Assembly: GCA_036873135.1 (NCBI GenBank) | Contig: JAPTYO010000004.1 | Span: 34,939,105-35,003,104, forward strand | Direction of reading: 5' to 3' | DNA from: Clarkia xantiana subsp. parviflora | Taxonomy: Eukaryota; Streptophyta; Magnoliopsida; Myrtales; Onagraceae | DNA: 64,000 nt | Part shown: one piece after another, positions 19,701-30,440 of the stretch | How positions within the stretch are numbered: position 1 is the first letter of the stretch | Layout: every line of letters starts with the position of its first letter | Made by a program: the position numbers and the translations under genes | The notes under the pieces: generated by a model | Databases searched by the model: none | What the model was told of the DNA's origin: nothing | The model's input: only the letters and a program-made list of their open reading frames with translations

Positions 19701-22265
19701 CTGAATCCAGCCAAATGCGCTTTCGGAGTCCATTCCGGGAAATTCTTAGGCTTCATGGTGAGCCAGAGGGGGATCGAGGTGAATCCCGAGAAGCTGAGGG
19801 CGATAGAAGAGATGCAGTCCCCGACCAACCATAGGGAGGTACAAGTGTTGAACGGTCGACTGGCTTCCATAAATCGCTTCTTATCCAAGGCCAGTGACCG
19901 ATCGATGCCATTTTTCAAGGTGTTAAGGGCCAACCGACAGTTCGAATGGACTACTGAATGTGAGAAGGCGTTCCAAACGCTCAAACAACATCTCCGCGAC
20001 CTCCCGCCACTGGCGAAGCCAGCTCCAGGCGAGCCGCTCTATCTTTATTTGGCCATTTCTGCATTTGCAATAAGCTCTGTTCTAGTTAAAGCTGTCGAAG
20101 GCAATCAAATTCCTGTCTATTATGTAAGCAAGGCGTTTGCCAAGAGTGAAATGAATTATCCTCCGATTGAGAAGTATCTCTTTGCGTTGATTATTACTGC
20201 TCGAAAGTTACGACCCTACTTCCATGCGCATGAAATTACGGTGTTGACTGATCAGCCATTGAAACACTTCTTGAACCGACCCGACGCGTCGGGGAGACTA
20301 GTAAAGTGGGCCGTGGAACTTAGCGAGTTTCGAATTCATTTCGCTCCAAGAACAGCTATCAAAGGGCAGGCATTGGCCGACTTTATAGTTGAATCTACTA
20401 TTCCCGATCCTGAAGCAACGGAAACAGTAGAGGGGGCAACCACCGGGAAGACTGACGAGGTCCCGATGGAAAGACAGTTGGAACAGCCAAATAAGAAGAA
20501 CACCTGGGAGTTGTACACAGATGGCTCCTCAAGCTCAGACGGATCGGGTGCAGGGTTCGTATTGATTCCACCAGGTGGGGAGGAGCCGCTTCGATATGCA
20601 TTGGCCCTGACATTTAAAGCCACCAATAACGAGGCGGAATACGAAGCTCTAATAACAGGGCTGAAAATCGCTAAGGGTACCGGAATCGAACATCTGAGGG
20701 TGAAGTGCGATGCAAGCCTGATTGTAAACCAGATTCGGGGGCAGTATGGAGCAAAGAGTCCAACCATGAAGAAGTATCTCCAGGAGGCGCAGACGTTAAA
20801 GGAAAGCTTCAAAAGCTTTGATATAGAAGCAATCCCAAGAGAAAAGAACGTGGAGGCCGACGCCTTGAGCAAATTTGCCTTGGGGGCACCTTTGGAGGAG
20901 ACTCGGAGGGTACACTTCTTGGAGAAGGTGATTCTGTCGACGACCGATCCATCGGAAGTATGCACTATCGAGACAGGGTCAGAGGAGGAGCCCACGTGGA
21001 TGACCCCGATAATTGGGTACCTAACTACGGGGGCACTGCCTGAAGACAAAGTGGCAGCAGAACGACTGCGACGAATGTCAATTAACTACGCAATGGTGGA
21101 TAACCAGTTGTACAAGAAGGGTTTTCTGTCGACACCTTTCCTGAAATGCGTAGCAGAACCTGACACGACCCGAATTCTGAGAGAACTGCATGAAGGAGTC
21201 GCAGCCTGCCACGAAGGCGCCCGATCCATCCTGAGAAAGGCGTTGAACTTGGGATACTATTGGCCTACGATGAATAAGGAAGCAACGGCGCTTGTTCGAT
21301 CCTGTGACGCGTGTCAGAGATACGCCTCGAATATCACAGCCCCCGCTGCTGACTTAACACCCATTGGAAGTGCTTGGCCCTTTGCACAGTGGGGCATCGA
21401 CCTGGTGGGACCCCTTCCGAAAGCAAAGAGCCAGTGCACACATCTGCTGGTTGCGATCGATTACTTCTCAAAATGGATCGAGGCTAAGCCCTTAGCCAAG
21501 ACAACAGCGGGACATATCATTAATTTCCTCCAGACCCGAATTTTGTCAAGATATGGGGTGCCGAAGGTGATCATCAGCGACAACGGTCCTCCGTTTAATG
21601 GGGCCCAGTTGGAGAGGTTCCTAGACGAGTTCAATATCGAGCATCGGACAGCATCCGTTCGTCACGCCCAGACCAATGGGCAAGTGGAGGCTGCCAACAA
21701 AATCGTGATGGAGGGCTTGAAGAAGAGGGTCTATGCTTTGGACGGAAAATGGCTAGACGAGCTGGAGAACGTGTTGTGGGCGGTCCGAACGACACCCAAG
21801 CGGTCAACAGGTGAAACCCCGTTTGCACTTGTTTATGGGACGGAGGCGGTCGCTCCTGTGGAAATCGCTGTGGCGTCCCATCGAACCAGAAGTTATGAGC
21901 CCTCGACGAGTCCGGGAAAAGCCAAGATAGGACCTTTGACGAATGACGAAACCAGGCGTCTGGAGTTATCCTTGTTAGAGGAAAAACGGCTAGAGGCCGA
22001 CATAACGCAAGCTCGGATGCGTCTGGCGACAGCCAGGTACTACAACCGGAAGGTCAGGTCGCGACAGTTCTATGCGGGAGAGCTGGTCCTACGCCGGAAT
22101 GAGTTCGCCCTCCAGGATCGGATCAACAAGCTGTCTCCGAAATGGGAAGGGCCTTACAAGATCGTAGGCATGCCAGCCTCAAATGCTTACAAGCTAGAAG
22201 ACCTCGACGGCAGAGTATTACGAAACACCTTTAGTGGTGAACATCTAAAGAAATGTCATGTTTGA
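16710..22265 (+). CDS. gypsy gag-pol polyprotein (Tat lineage)
   Basis: One uninterrupted frame of about 1851 residues encodes the retrotransposon proteins in the order gag, protease, reverse transcriptase, RNase H, second RNase H, integrase. Gag has DESLAQYYQRYTAGM and a zinc-knuckle-like CRFHRASGHDTDQC. Protease has LIDGGSSSDILF (about residue 596). RT has MCVDFRDLNKACPKD and the catalytic YVDD (about 965). An RNase H follows, then a second RNase H starting ELYTDGSSSSDGSGAG (about 1267), typical of Tat elements. Integrase has the HHCC finger (about 1490-1535, ending CDACQRY) and the DDE core with WGIDLVGPL, ISDNGPPF and NGQVEAANK. No chromodomain is evident. I place the start at the first ATG after the primer site; the frame is open upstream into the LTR without an ATG. 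It looks competent. Confidence 0.95.
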   Translation: MAGNRPQRSSKQGPAASNPPEDAPNQELRDEGDSTRRNEASPPNPELARVVAEAMPLFMEAMEALLDRREAARRQADLPPLPPRRDVPRRQGDDSLPPPPPLREQPIPPNPAPAENFVVDGPGPVQQRTIPLNGPLTADQVVRIVGICMGDQKPMMSELGSQETHPFVPRLIHTLAPPGLGIPKIDEYDGDADPVRHVQKHLTACMGRTPDEDVICALFPSTLGEKAMTWFYSLPTGCITCWKDMHQRFIAQYQGRRRLLKSVRTLHEVVQRPDESLAQYYQRYTAGMTELDEEISEGEAIRTFLKNLKPPYGSDLLHSIAAKNVWNMEALQARVKQQIDVQESKIAAGELAPPKGHEGKHLFKPLDNRHRKDNSEGSRSRGRSDRREDKRPNRRDSQKEEFTPLNRPLKEVLAVMEKHGLARFPKKKEGEKLGSRIDRYCRFHRASGHDTDQCRELKKEIEKLIQRGKLKEFVGDSRCKPRSRSRSRSKSRSRSPRKRRSDAEPSEGPSGSRQKRIINVIHGGFAAGGDTSASRERYANQVPVAVVLGKRSRSWTPKEEMEITFSAKDLEGVEAPHEDALVVTLDVGGFEVKRILIDGGSSSDILFSDALEQMGKKKKDLREVNFPMVGFCGTTSYPLGVITLPVWFGSGWKMEKRDVEFVVVESTGTYNAIIGRTTINPLMAVASTVHQKLKFPTESGVGEVKGDQVASRRCYVNATRRSRKETMSVLQTDTDPREEFGRPAPMEDLKEVEIDGPERKVKIGSALSDERAQELIALLQEFKELFAWSPSDMPGISRDVIEHELNIDPVIKPIAQKRRPMGADKRIAIQQEVGRLLDAGFIREIRFQTWVANPVLVRKSNGKWRMCVDFRDLNKACPKDCYPLPRIDQLVDATSGHELLSFMDAYSGYNQIKMARKDAQHTAFYADSEVFQYDVMPFGLVNAGATYQRMVNKLFGDMIGDTMEAYVDDMLVKSRQASDHVGNLAMAFERMKLHQVRLNPAKCAFGVHSGKFLGFMVSQRGIEVNPEKLRAIEEMQSPTNHREVQVLNGRLASINRFLSKASDRSMPFFKVLRANRQFEWTTECEKAFQTLKQHLRDLPPLAKPAPGEPLYLYLAISAFAISSVLVKAVEGNQIPVYYVSKAFAKSEMNYPPIEKYLFALIITARKLRPYFHAHEITVLTDQPLKHFLNRPDASGRLVKWAVELSEFRIHFAPRTAIKGQALADFIVESTIPDPEATETVEGATTGKTDEVPMERQLEQPNKKNTWELYTDGSSSSDGSGAGFVLIPPGGEEPLRYALALTFKATNNEAEYEALITGLKIAKGTGIEHLRVKCDASLIVNQIRGQYGAKSPTMKKYLQEAQTLKESFKSFDIEAIPREKNVEADALSKFALGAPLEETRRVHFLEKVILSTTDPSEVCTIETGSEEEPTWMTPIIGYLTTGALPEDKVAAERLRRMSINYAMVDNQLYKKGFLSTPFLKCVAEPDTTRILRELHEGVAACHEGARSILRKALNLGYYWPTMNKEATALVRSCDACQRYASNITAPAADLTPIGSAWPFAQWGIDLVGPLPKAKSQCTHLLVAIDYFSKWIEAKPLAKTTAGHIINFLQTRILSRYGVPKVIISDNGPPFNGAQLERFLDEFNIEHRTASVRHAQTNGQVEAANKIVMEGLKKRVYALDGKWLDELENVLWAVRTTPKRSTGETPFALVYGTEAVAPVEIAVASHRTRSYEPSTSPGKAKIGPLTNDETRRLELSLLEEKRLEADITQARMRLATARYYNRKVRSRQFYAGELVLRRNEFALQDRINKLSPKWEGPYKIVGMPASNAYKLEDLDGRVLRNTFSGEHLKKCHV

Positions 22266-22370
22266 CAAATAAGTCGTCCGTAGAGGCGCAACGATGTAAT
22301 CAAGTCGCCCTGAGTGGTGCATGCCATGTTAAAGACATCAATCAATAAAGAGGTTACTTCTGATCAAAGT
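22266..22370 (+). other. 3' untranslated link after gag-pol
   Basis: A short non-coding link between the gag-pol stop and the 50-bp array; nothing else was recognised. Confidence 0.5.
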
Positions 22371-22975
22371 GTTCCGAAAATCCTTAAGTTTTTAAGGTTC
22401 GATTAAAAAGCGTCATTGGACGTCCGAAAATCCTTAAGTTTTTAAGGTTCGATTAAAAAGCGTCATTGGATGTCCGAAAATCCTTAAGTTTTTAAGGTTC
22501 GATTAAAAAGCGTCATTGGACGTCCGAAAATCCTTAAGTTTTTAAGGTCCGATTAAAAAGCGTCATTGGACGTCCGAAAATCCTTAAGTTTTTAAGGTCC
22601 GATTAAAAAGCGTCATTGGACGTCCGAAAATCCTTAAGTTTTTAAGGTTCGATTAAAAAGCGTCATTGGACGTCCGAAAATCCTTAAGTTTTTAAGGTTC
22701 GATTAAAAAGCGTCATTGGACGTCCGAAAATCCTTAAGTTTTTAAGGTCCGATTAAAAAGCGTCATTGGACGTCCGAAAATCCTTAAGTTTTTAAGGTCC
22801 GATTAAAAAGCGTCATTGGACGTCCGAAAATCCTTAAGTTTTTAAGGTTCGATTAAAAAGTGTCATTGGACGTCCGAAAATCCTTAAGTTTTTAAGGTTC
22901 GATTAAAAAGCGTCATTGGACGTCCGAAAAGTCCTTAAGTTTTTAAGGTTCGATTTTAAAGCGTCGTAGGACGAC
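22371..22975 (+). repeat. 50-bp tandem array, about 12 units
   Basis: Head-to-tail units of exactly 50 bp (core CCTTAAGTTTTTAAGG, then TTCGATTAAAAAGCGTCATT) differ mainly by a T/C in AAGGTTCG versus AAGGTCCG. The unit holds a small palindrome, CCTTAA/TTAAGG. It lies between gag-pol and the antisense gene, where Tat elements often carry satellite-like arrays. Confidence 0.97.
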
Positions 22976-23107
22976 GGAAAGCCTTAGGGTCCGATAGAAG
23001 AATTATGAAGCGCATGACTGAAAAAGAAAACATTCATAAAAGGCTCGAAGGCCCAAAAGGTTCGGTACAAAAAGGATAATAAGGAGGAAGTACAAGAACT
23101 TAAAATT

Positions 23108-25851
23108 TTAAACTCCAGGGGCTGAATCTTCGGAAGGCTTTGGAGGGGCAGACTCATCAGCATCTTCGGAGGAGCTTTCGGAGGGGAGGTTGAGATACGT
23201 TTCTGCGGCTGGGCCAAGAGTCTTGGACTTTCTCAAGTCAATGGAGTCCCCATAAGTCTCATTAAGCTCTTCAACAATATCGAGGATGGCGTTCTGCAGA
23301 TCCTCTTGACAATGTTTCGCCGCATCCTCCTTGAAGTCCTCCGAGCTTCGGTACTCCTCGCGGCCTTGGACCTTCGCATTTGTTAATTGGGCGGAGTGAT
23401 CCGCCCTCGCCTCTTCTAGCTCCGCGATGGCCCTCTGCTTCTCGAGCTTCAGCCGCTCAGCAGTTTCCTGCAACGCTGCCTTCTCGAAAGCAAACTGGCC
23501 CCGATCCGCCATGGCCGCCTGCTGCTCCCTCTTAAGCGAGCTCTCAAGACTTAGAATCTGCCGCTGGTGGGACTGAGCCTCTTGAGTAAGCTTGGCTCGG
23601 AGCTCCTCGGCCTGCTGCCTAAATTCTTCGGCCCGCGCCTCAGCTCGCTTTTCGCCCTCCCCCGCTCGGAGCCTTGACGCCTCGGAGGCAGCTAGGTCCT
23701 CCTGGAGCTTGGTCAGGCTCTCAAGGTTGGAGTTGGCCCGCTCTCGCTCCAAAGCCTCCCGCAAAGACAGGATGTAGCCGAAGCAACGATCCTGGTCCGC
23801 GATTTCCTGAAAAGAAAATGTAGCTTAGTACTCAAAAATCGGAACGCCCCCAGATGAACAAAAGAAAGATTCACTTACCTCTATCCGACGGACAGCCATC
23901 GCCCGGATGTCAGCATCGATGTCTTCTCCTTCCAGAGAAAGGGGACGCCTCAAAGAGGGCGGGACCGAGCCCGACACCAAATGCAAGGCCAGGTTCTTCT
24001 CCTGGCACCCCCGATGCAGAGGGACCCCCTGGAGGGACTCCACCGGTCTCCAAGGCTCGGAGCCCTGGTCCGAAGAGAAGGCCTGATAGTAGTCCCCGTC
24101 CAAAGGGAACGGAGGTACTACCAAGCGGGGCTCTTCAGCCTCCTCACTCACTCGAGCTTCGGGGGTTGCACCCCTAACTGGCGAGGATGGCGGAGCGGAG
24201 GATGACGGTGGCGTGGTAGGAAGTGGAGAAGCCTTCCCACCAGATGACTTCGTGGGAGTCTGCCTCGACTTCCCTCGGAGGATGAGGCCTTCCTCCCCAG
24301 CTCGATCATCGGAAGGGGAGTCCTCCAGGCTGGTCACCCGACCGAACTCGCCCCGGGCTTCCGTCGGGGCATCTTCCACCACCGGCTCCACTGCAGGCGC
24401 GGAGTCTGAGGCAGGCGCAGCAGGGGCGACGTCCGCAGGACCTGCAGCGGGGCGAATAAGTCGAGGGATTAATGTGATATCGGTGTGCCAGATTAAACGA
24501 CGCTCCATATATCTTTCTTTGCCGAAAAAGTCATAATAGCCCTCCTCAAGAACATGTGGAGTTTCCCCCCGAAGGATATTCTTAACATCTCTAATCCGTC
24601 CTTCCATATCGGAGGCCTGAAGATCCTGAGGTACTAACTCCCTATATCTCTTTATAGCACGAAAGACTGCCTTACCTTCTTTTTCGGAGCGAACGCCGAA
24701 GGCGGTCCTGACCACATCTGCATTGGTCCGCCCCTCGGAGGTGGGGGCAGACCTGGGAGCCTCGGAGGTCCTTGCCCTCTTCTTGGACGGCCCCGACGGG
24801 GCAGAAATCTTTCGGTGGGAAGACTTCTTCTTGCGCTTCAATGAGTGGGAGGCATCGGTATCCTCCTGAAATAGACGGGCGGTCAGCGATGTTCGAGGGG
24901 CTGTAAGCAGTGAAAAAGAAACAATTAGAAAATTACCCAGAGAATTACATTGGAAACACCGTCACGAACTTTTCCCCCAGAAGTGGGATCGATCAGCATA
25001 ATCCCAATCTTGAGCCTCTGCTGGTCAGTAACAGAGGTGGCCTCGAAGGGTCGGTAACCCTTCTCCCAGCGACGAGCCTGGATGAGCATCAAGGCCCTCT
25101 TGGTCTGTTCCGACCATGAACGAAAAGGAACGGGGGGATCAGCCTCCACGACGGTCTTCGACCACTCGATGGGACCAGGCTGGATGAAGAAATACTGCCC
25201 CTTCCAGTTAGCATTATCATTCCCTTTGTCGGAGATGATGGCCCGTTCCTTGCAGATCTTCCAGGACACCTTCCTGTCCCAGCCCAGCTCCCTATATTGC
25301 TCGTCGGTCCCCTCGGGCTGGCGGGGGGTGAAGGAGCAAATTCCGTCCTTGTTGCAGGTCATCTTATAGAGAACCCGCCAAAGCTCCAGGGAATAGCTCC
25401 AGTCTTCCCCATTGATATCACACCACACTTGGAAAGCAATCCATGTACGGATTGCGTGTGGGGAGAAGGTCGTAGGGTACGTCTTGTAATGGTTGCACAA
25501 CTCAACCCAACTCGGACAGAAGGGCAGTCGAATCCCTGCGCTAATCTGCCCTGGGGAGATGAAGACCTCATCTCCTTTGGGGAGCGTAATCTCAGGCTCA
25601 CGAGAATCGAATTTGTCATAGGGGTAGCGGGCCCCGAAGGAGGATTCAAAAATGCCACACTCTCTACGAGCCCTATCAAAGCTAATGGGTGCGAGGGTGT
25701 TCTTGAGGTACTTGAAGACGAAGGGTTGGCCAACAGTAGCAGATCCCTCGGCTGAAAATCGTCGAGGGAAGGAAAGAAGAAAAATTGAAACCTAAAGAAA
25801 ACCGAAGATGAGAAGAAACAGAGCAGTAGGATGAAGAGCCTTACCAGACAT
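23108..25851 (-). CDS. intact four-exon antisense gene of the gypsy element
   Basis: Four minus-strand exons join in phase with GT/AG borders: 25851-25845 (ATG TCT G), 25751-24949, 24865-23879, 23806-23108, giving about 831 residues. Exon 2 resembles the domain annotated as putative gypsy type transposon (PF04195 family; match from memory), with LPFCPSWVELCNHYKTYP and IRTWIAFQVW. Exon 3 starts with a basic KRKKK stretch, then proline/serine-rich sequence. Exon 4 is a long coiled coil rich in E, A, K and R, ending in an acidic tail. Known Tat elements carry antisense reading frames of unknown role in this place; function here is unknown. The basic stretch suggests nuclear entry and the coil suggests multimer formation, both inference. 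The frame is fully open, so it is probably expressed or very young. Confidence 0.85.
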
Positions 25852-25986
25852 AGTGGTTGGAGTGGTCCTGATCGGAAAAGCTTGAATTGCTCGAATCGCC
25901 GGTGAAAACTCGAAATTTGGAGAATCAGAGCTCTGGGATCGCAAAGAAGAAGGTAAAAGAAAGGTGAAACAGTGCCTAGGGTTAGG

Positions 25987-25996
25987 GTTTTATAAG
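25987..25996 (-). promoter_or_regulatory. TATA box of the antisense gene, with telo-box-like leader
   Basis: The minus strand reads CTTATAAAACCCTAACCCTA about 140 bp upstream of the antisense ATG. A TATA box directly followed by AACCCTAACCC (telo-box-like) suggests an own promoter separate from the LTR. Confidence 0.6.
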
Positions 25997-26392
25997 AAAC
26001 AGAGAGGAACTGAAGAGGCGGGCAATCAAAGATACGGGATTCGAAACGATTCAATCATGATCGTCCAAGGAAAAACGTGCGAATTCGGAAAATAGGAACG
26101 GTTTTTATCTGAACCGTCAGGACGCATGGGACGAATAAGACAAGAAATAATGACGTATTGGAACGGTTGAAAAGTGCTTTTTCAGCAGATAGGCGTGCAG
26201 AGCCCGAAGCGTTCCTTCATCTCCCATCAGCATTAAATGCTGGTCTGATCAAGAAATCCTTTCGAATACAAACAAGATCCCAGAGGATCTCGAAAAGATC
26301 AAGGCAATGGCCTCCGACATTCCACACAAAGGCCTCCGATGAGGATACGAAAGAGTCCGACGTTGGAAGACGCGATGCACTATAAGTCCCTC
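25997..26392 (-). other. non-coding DNA between antisense gene and 3' LTR
   Basis: About 400 bp with no convincing frame. It would be the upstream promoter of the antisense gene and the 3' untranslated part of the element. Confidence 0.5.
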
Positions 26393-26408
26393 ACGTCTTG
26401 GGGGCAAA
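26393..26408 (+). promoter_or_regulatory. polypurine tract
   Basis: TTGGGGGCAAA lies immediately before the 3' LTR, as expected for the plus-strand primer. Confidence 0.75.
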
Positions 26409-27051
26409 TGATGGGCCCCGGCGGAGGCCGTTAGGCCCCTTAACGATTAACAAACGGCGTTTAGGCCCGTTGGGCTAAGAGCTGGAGTGTTGAAAGGCTA
26501 AGGGCTCCGACAGAAGGAGGCCCCGACATTGAACGGCCCCAAGCCAGCTTGACTCCGACAAGCGAGGGCCTAGAAGATATCGGACCTGGACATAGTCGGT
26601 CCCGATATAGGAGTGGAGTCCACCCCCCGATTCCGAATCCTCAACGATGCAACTTGGAGGTCTCCGATACGGATCGAGACCTGCCAGTAAGAGCACAATC
26701 CCGAAGATCTCGCCACGATTACAGTAGTGGCATAATGGGCGAGATTTGGGGGATGCGAATAACCGCACGAGATACATGGCCAGATACACGGCGAAATATG
26801 TGGGATAATGGATCACGATCCAACCGCCTAATCAGGTAACTGGGATAACCTTTCCTCTATAAAAGGAGGGAAGTTATTCCAGATTAGGGTTACGTTTTTC
26901 ACACACATATTGCTTGCTTGCTCTGTTGGCTGCCGTACTTACGTTAAGCATCGGAGAGGGATTCTGGGTCACTGCCCTCTGTCCCCTTCTGCAGGATTAC
27001 GAGGAGCTAAGGAATCCGTCACCGTAACCGGAGTTCCGCCGTGATCCAACA
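26409..27051 (+). repeat. 3' LTR of the gypsy element
   Basis: 643 bp, TGATGGG to CCAACA, nearly identical to the 5' LTR. It is followed by the target duplication AACAC at 27052-27056. Confidence 0.96.
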
Positions 27052-27244
27052 AACACTAGTATATAAATGACGCGAATTATGCTCATCCATATTTATGAGT
27101 GTTTAATGCTTTCAAAAATGAAATAAAAAACCAAACTTGAAAGAAAATGCTTAAGAAATATGAACTAAGCCTTTAATATAATTTTTATAAAAAACATATT
27201 TTAAATTTATTATTGGGTCAATAACCGGGAGAGGTCTGAAGATT

Positions 27245-30200
27245 GGACGAGCATCCTCTGCCTTAGCCCTTTGTCTTAGTCTTTGTCTTAGTTAATATCA
27301 GCCGTAGATTTACATGTTCATCTTCTTTTTGTGTTTTCTCTCTTCAATTTGTTATCTTGCTTTTATTATAACTAGGTGCTGACCCCGCGCTACGCGCAGG
27401 ATGACCCGTTAAACAGTACTTGTTTATTTGTGTAATGTAAAATGTTGAAATTATGTTTTGAGTTAGTTGCATTCAATAATATAATTTTTGTTTTCAGATG
27501 GAAATATATTATTTATAAAAAATATATATTTATTTACCAATTTGAAGGCAGCTTATAATTCATTTTCTATTAAACCTAATAGTTTAGTGCTTTTAAAAAA
27601 AATTATTGCAAATTGAATAAAGTGTGTGTTTATTTTTTAAATGAAATAATGGTTATGATAACGTAGATGAATGATTCTAGTATTTTTTTTTCCCTCAGTA
27701 TTCATTAAATACGTAAATTATATTAAATTTGTTGATTGAGGGAAGGAAAATAAAAAAAAAATACTAAAGTTTTAATAATTTATAAATTGAGATTACGTGC
27801 AGTAAATAATTTAATATTTTTGGAAAAAAATACCTTAATATCTTAAACATTAAAAACCAAACAAAGTGAAATGGTCTTTCTACCGAAAAAAGTAAAATGC
27901 GGCTCTCATTTTTTAACGACCCACACAAAAATAACAGTAGTATTAATAATAATAACAGTAATAATATTAATAATAATCCATTACAAAAAAAAATATTCCA
28001 TTATTATAATCTACATTAATATATCGAAATTTAAAGCTTATAATTTTATTAATACTTACTATTTTATTATCAACGGTCATTCGGTCAAGCTACGTATTAT
28101 GGAAAAAAAAATATCGACTATGATAGGCTAAGAATCTTTGTAATCTAAATACCCAAAACCATAACCAGATAGATTGGTAATAAAAAAAAAACCATAACCG
28201 TATTCTACTTTTACCCTAATTTATCTAGCCCCATACGCAATCATAAATAAACTCCCACCTCCATCCTTATCTACTTCATTCTTTCCGGTGCAATCAGAGA
28301 CGCTTCACATTCCATCATTGTTCATCTGTTCTGTCCATCAAGGCTCGCGTCCAACTGGTCCCGATTTGATCCATGTGAGATCCAACTTCGTCAGAGCATC
28401 CAAAACCAAAATCGGCGCCATACCTAGCTTTCCTTCACATCTCATCGATGCCGCTGTAATTCAAGTTAGAGGTTAACAAATCTCTTCTTTCCGTTCCGAC
28501 CGTCGACCGATCCGCTGTATATATGGAATCGTCTTCTCTATGCTTATGGATGTGAATAGAGTGATGCTTTTTTTAGGGTTGTTGTCCCGGGTAGTCGATA
28601 TTTGTTTGGTTTGGTCTTGAACGTGAATCAAGAGAAGCATTTATATAGAATGAGAAACTTGTTCATCATCCAATGAAATTAGTGTAGGGAGAAACCTTTC
28701 CATATACCATTGAAAATATTTGAAAAGTCTCTACAACCGAACATGAAATAAAGATAGAGATTGTAATTATTTGTTTTTGCTTAGTTTTATTATAGCTCGA
28801 ACATGAAATAAAGTTAGAGATTGTAATTAATTGTTTTTGCTTAGTTTTATTATATCTTAGAACATGTGTCAACATATTATTTGCTACCATTGCTGACGTG
28901 TCACGATTAGGATAACTTAAAATGATGATGTGGCACACCCAAAATGTTTCACTCTCTCACATGTTCCCTTATTAGATATATAGATAGATAGATAATAATC
29001 TATCCTACCCACAAGTGACAAATCACCTATTGAAAAAACCAAACAAAAAAAAAAGTTCATCATCATTTTTATTCGTTATATATATATAGAATATATATAG
29101 TATAAATTTTCACCAAAATAACAATCACAATCGAACATAAACTAGCAAAATGTTTCTATTAAAATTATAATATAGCGCAAAGTACGTCTTTTTTATTTAA
29201 TATCTAAGTACTTTTATAATTTATTTATGTAATTTTAAGTGAACACCTTGACAATATTAGCCATAATTGACTAAAATTAGTCGAACTTTTAGCCGGGTGA
29301 ATCATATAGTGCTAAAATACAATTTAAATATTTTTATGATTTCTTTAGTTTTTTTTTTTTCTAAAACCTTATTAGAATGAGTGACAGTTTGGCTGGGTGA
29401 ACTCTATTGGGATAAAATTATAATAACTGTTTGGTCGAGTGAACCTAAATGACTTAAAACTCAGGTTTAAATACTTTTACAGTTTTTTTTTTTTTTCCAA
29501 AACTCTATTAGAATGCGTGGTTTAGCTGGAAAAACCCTATGTGACTAAATTAAAAATAATTCGGCCGTTTAAACCCTAATTGACTTAAACTTCGGGACTG
29601 TCTAATTTTAGCGCTTTAGGGTTCACTCTGCCAAACTATTCACAATACTAATAGGGTTTTAGAAAAAAAAAAAAAAAAACATAAAACTATGTAAACCTTG
29701 CACGCATTAAAACCTGAGTTTTAAGCCCTTCTATGGATCACTGGGCGAAATAGTTTGTCTATTTTTAGCCTTCCAGGGTTCACCCAGTTAAGCTGTTCAC
29801 TCATTCTAAAAAAAACGACTAAATAAATCATAAAAGTATTTAAATAGTTTTTTTAGTACTACAGGGTTCAACCGACCAAAATGTTAAACCAATTTTAGTC
29901 ATTTATGTAACATTTTCAAATTGTTCACATATTTTAATAGGTTAAAACTATATAAAGTCTAAAAATACTTAGACACTAAAAAAATAAATGTAAACGAAAA
30001 AAAAAAAAAAAAATCAAAGCTTGTTCCACTAAGTACATTCTCGATTTGGGCTATAATAATTTTAATAGAAACCGTTTGCTAGTTTTATATTTTATTTTAG
30101 TTTGGTGAAATTTTATAGTATATATATTACATATATGTATATATATATATGTTACAGAACAACTTGTTTTAGTTATTTGGTTTCTTTCTTTGGTGATTTG

Positions 30201-30440
30201 TCTCACGTGGTTGTGTGAGTATTATTAACTATTAAGTCGATATGGATGAACTTTTATTTTGGCCAAGATGGATGGATATTGGATTATTATTATAATAAAA
30301 ACAAGATAACAAATTGGAGAGAAAGCACAAAAGAAGATGAAATTCACCAAAAAAACAAAAGAAGATGAACATGTAAATCTACGGCTGATATTAACTAAGA
30401 CAGAGACTAAGGCAGAGGGCTAAGGCAGAGATGCTCGTCC
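27245..30440. mobile_element. palindromic foldback element inside the MULE left TIR
   Basis: The ends GGACGAGCAT and ATGCTCGTCC are inverted. The 9-bp duplication CTGAAGATT is at 27236-27244 and 30441-30449. Once the Helitron at 27372-28992 is removed, the two arms (about 0.75 kb each) are inverted copies through nearly the whole length, including A/T runs and GGGTGAACCCT motifs. There is no reading frame. The 9-bp duplication fits a Mutator-type foldback element. Confidence 0.92.
27372..28992 (-). mobile_element. non-autonomous Helitron in the foldback arm
   Basis: The minus strand starts TCTATCTATC (28992) and ends CTAG (27372-27375) after a GC hairpin at 27383-27400. It sits between A (27371) and T (28993). 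The undisturbed opposite arm at about 30270-30300 reads straight through this point and so is the empty site. There is no helicase. Positions 28220-28500 look like a captured leader or exon on the plus strand, unrecognised. Positions 28738-28857 are a 60-bp direct repeat. Confidence 0.88.

Larger units (their letters stand above)
16000..27051 (+). mobile_element. intact Tat-type Ty3/gypsy retrotransposon with antisense gene
   Basis: A complete element of 11052 bp: two 643-bp LTRs, primer binding site, gag-pol, 50-bp satellite-like array, antisense spliced gene, polypurine tract. The 5-bp target duplication AACAC lies at 15995-15999 and 27052-27056. The LTRs differ at only two positions by eye, so the insertion is recent. 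The additional RNase H domain after RT and the long 3' region with an antisense gene place it in the Tat lineage (Retand-like). Confidence 0.96.

Noticed and set aside
20336..21049. 237-codon minus-strand frame within pol
   Set aside because: Shadow of the conserved RNase H frame on the plus strand; no features of its own.
22371..22975. CRISPR-like array
   Set aside because: The repeats are contiguous without spacers and lie within a plant retrotransposon.
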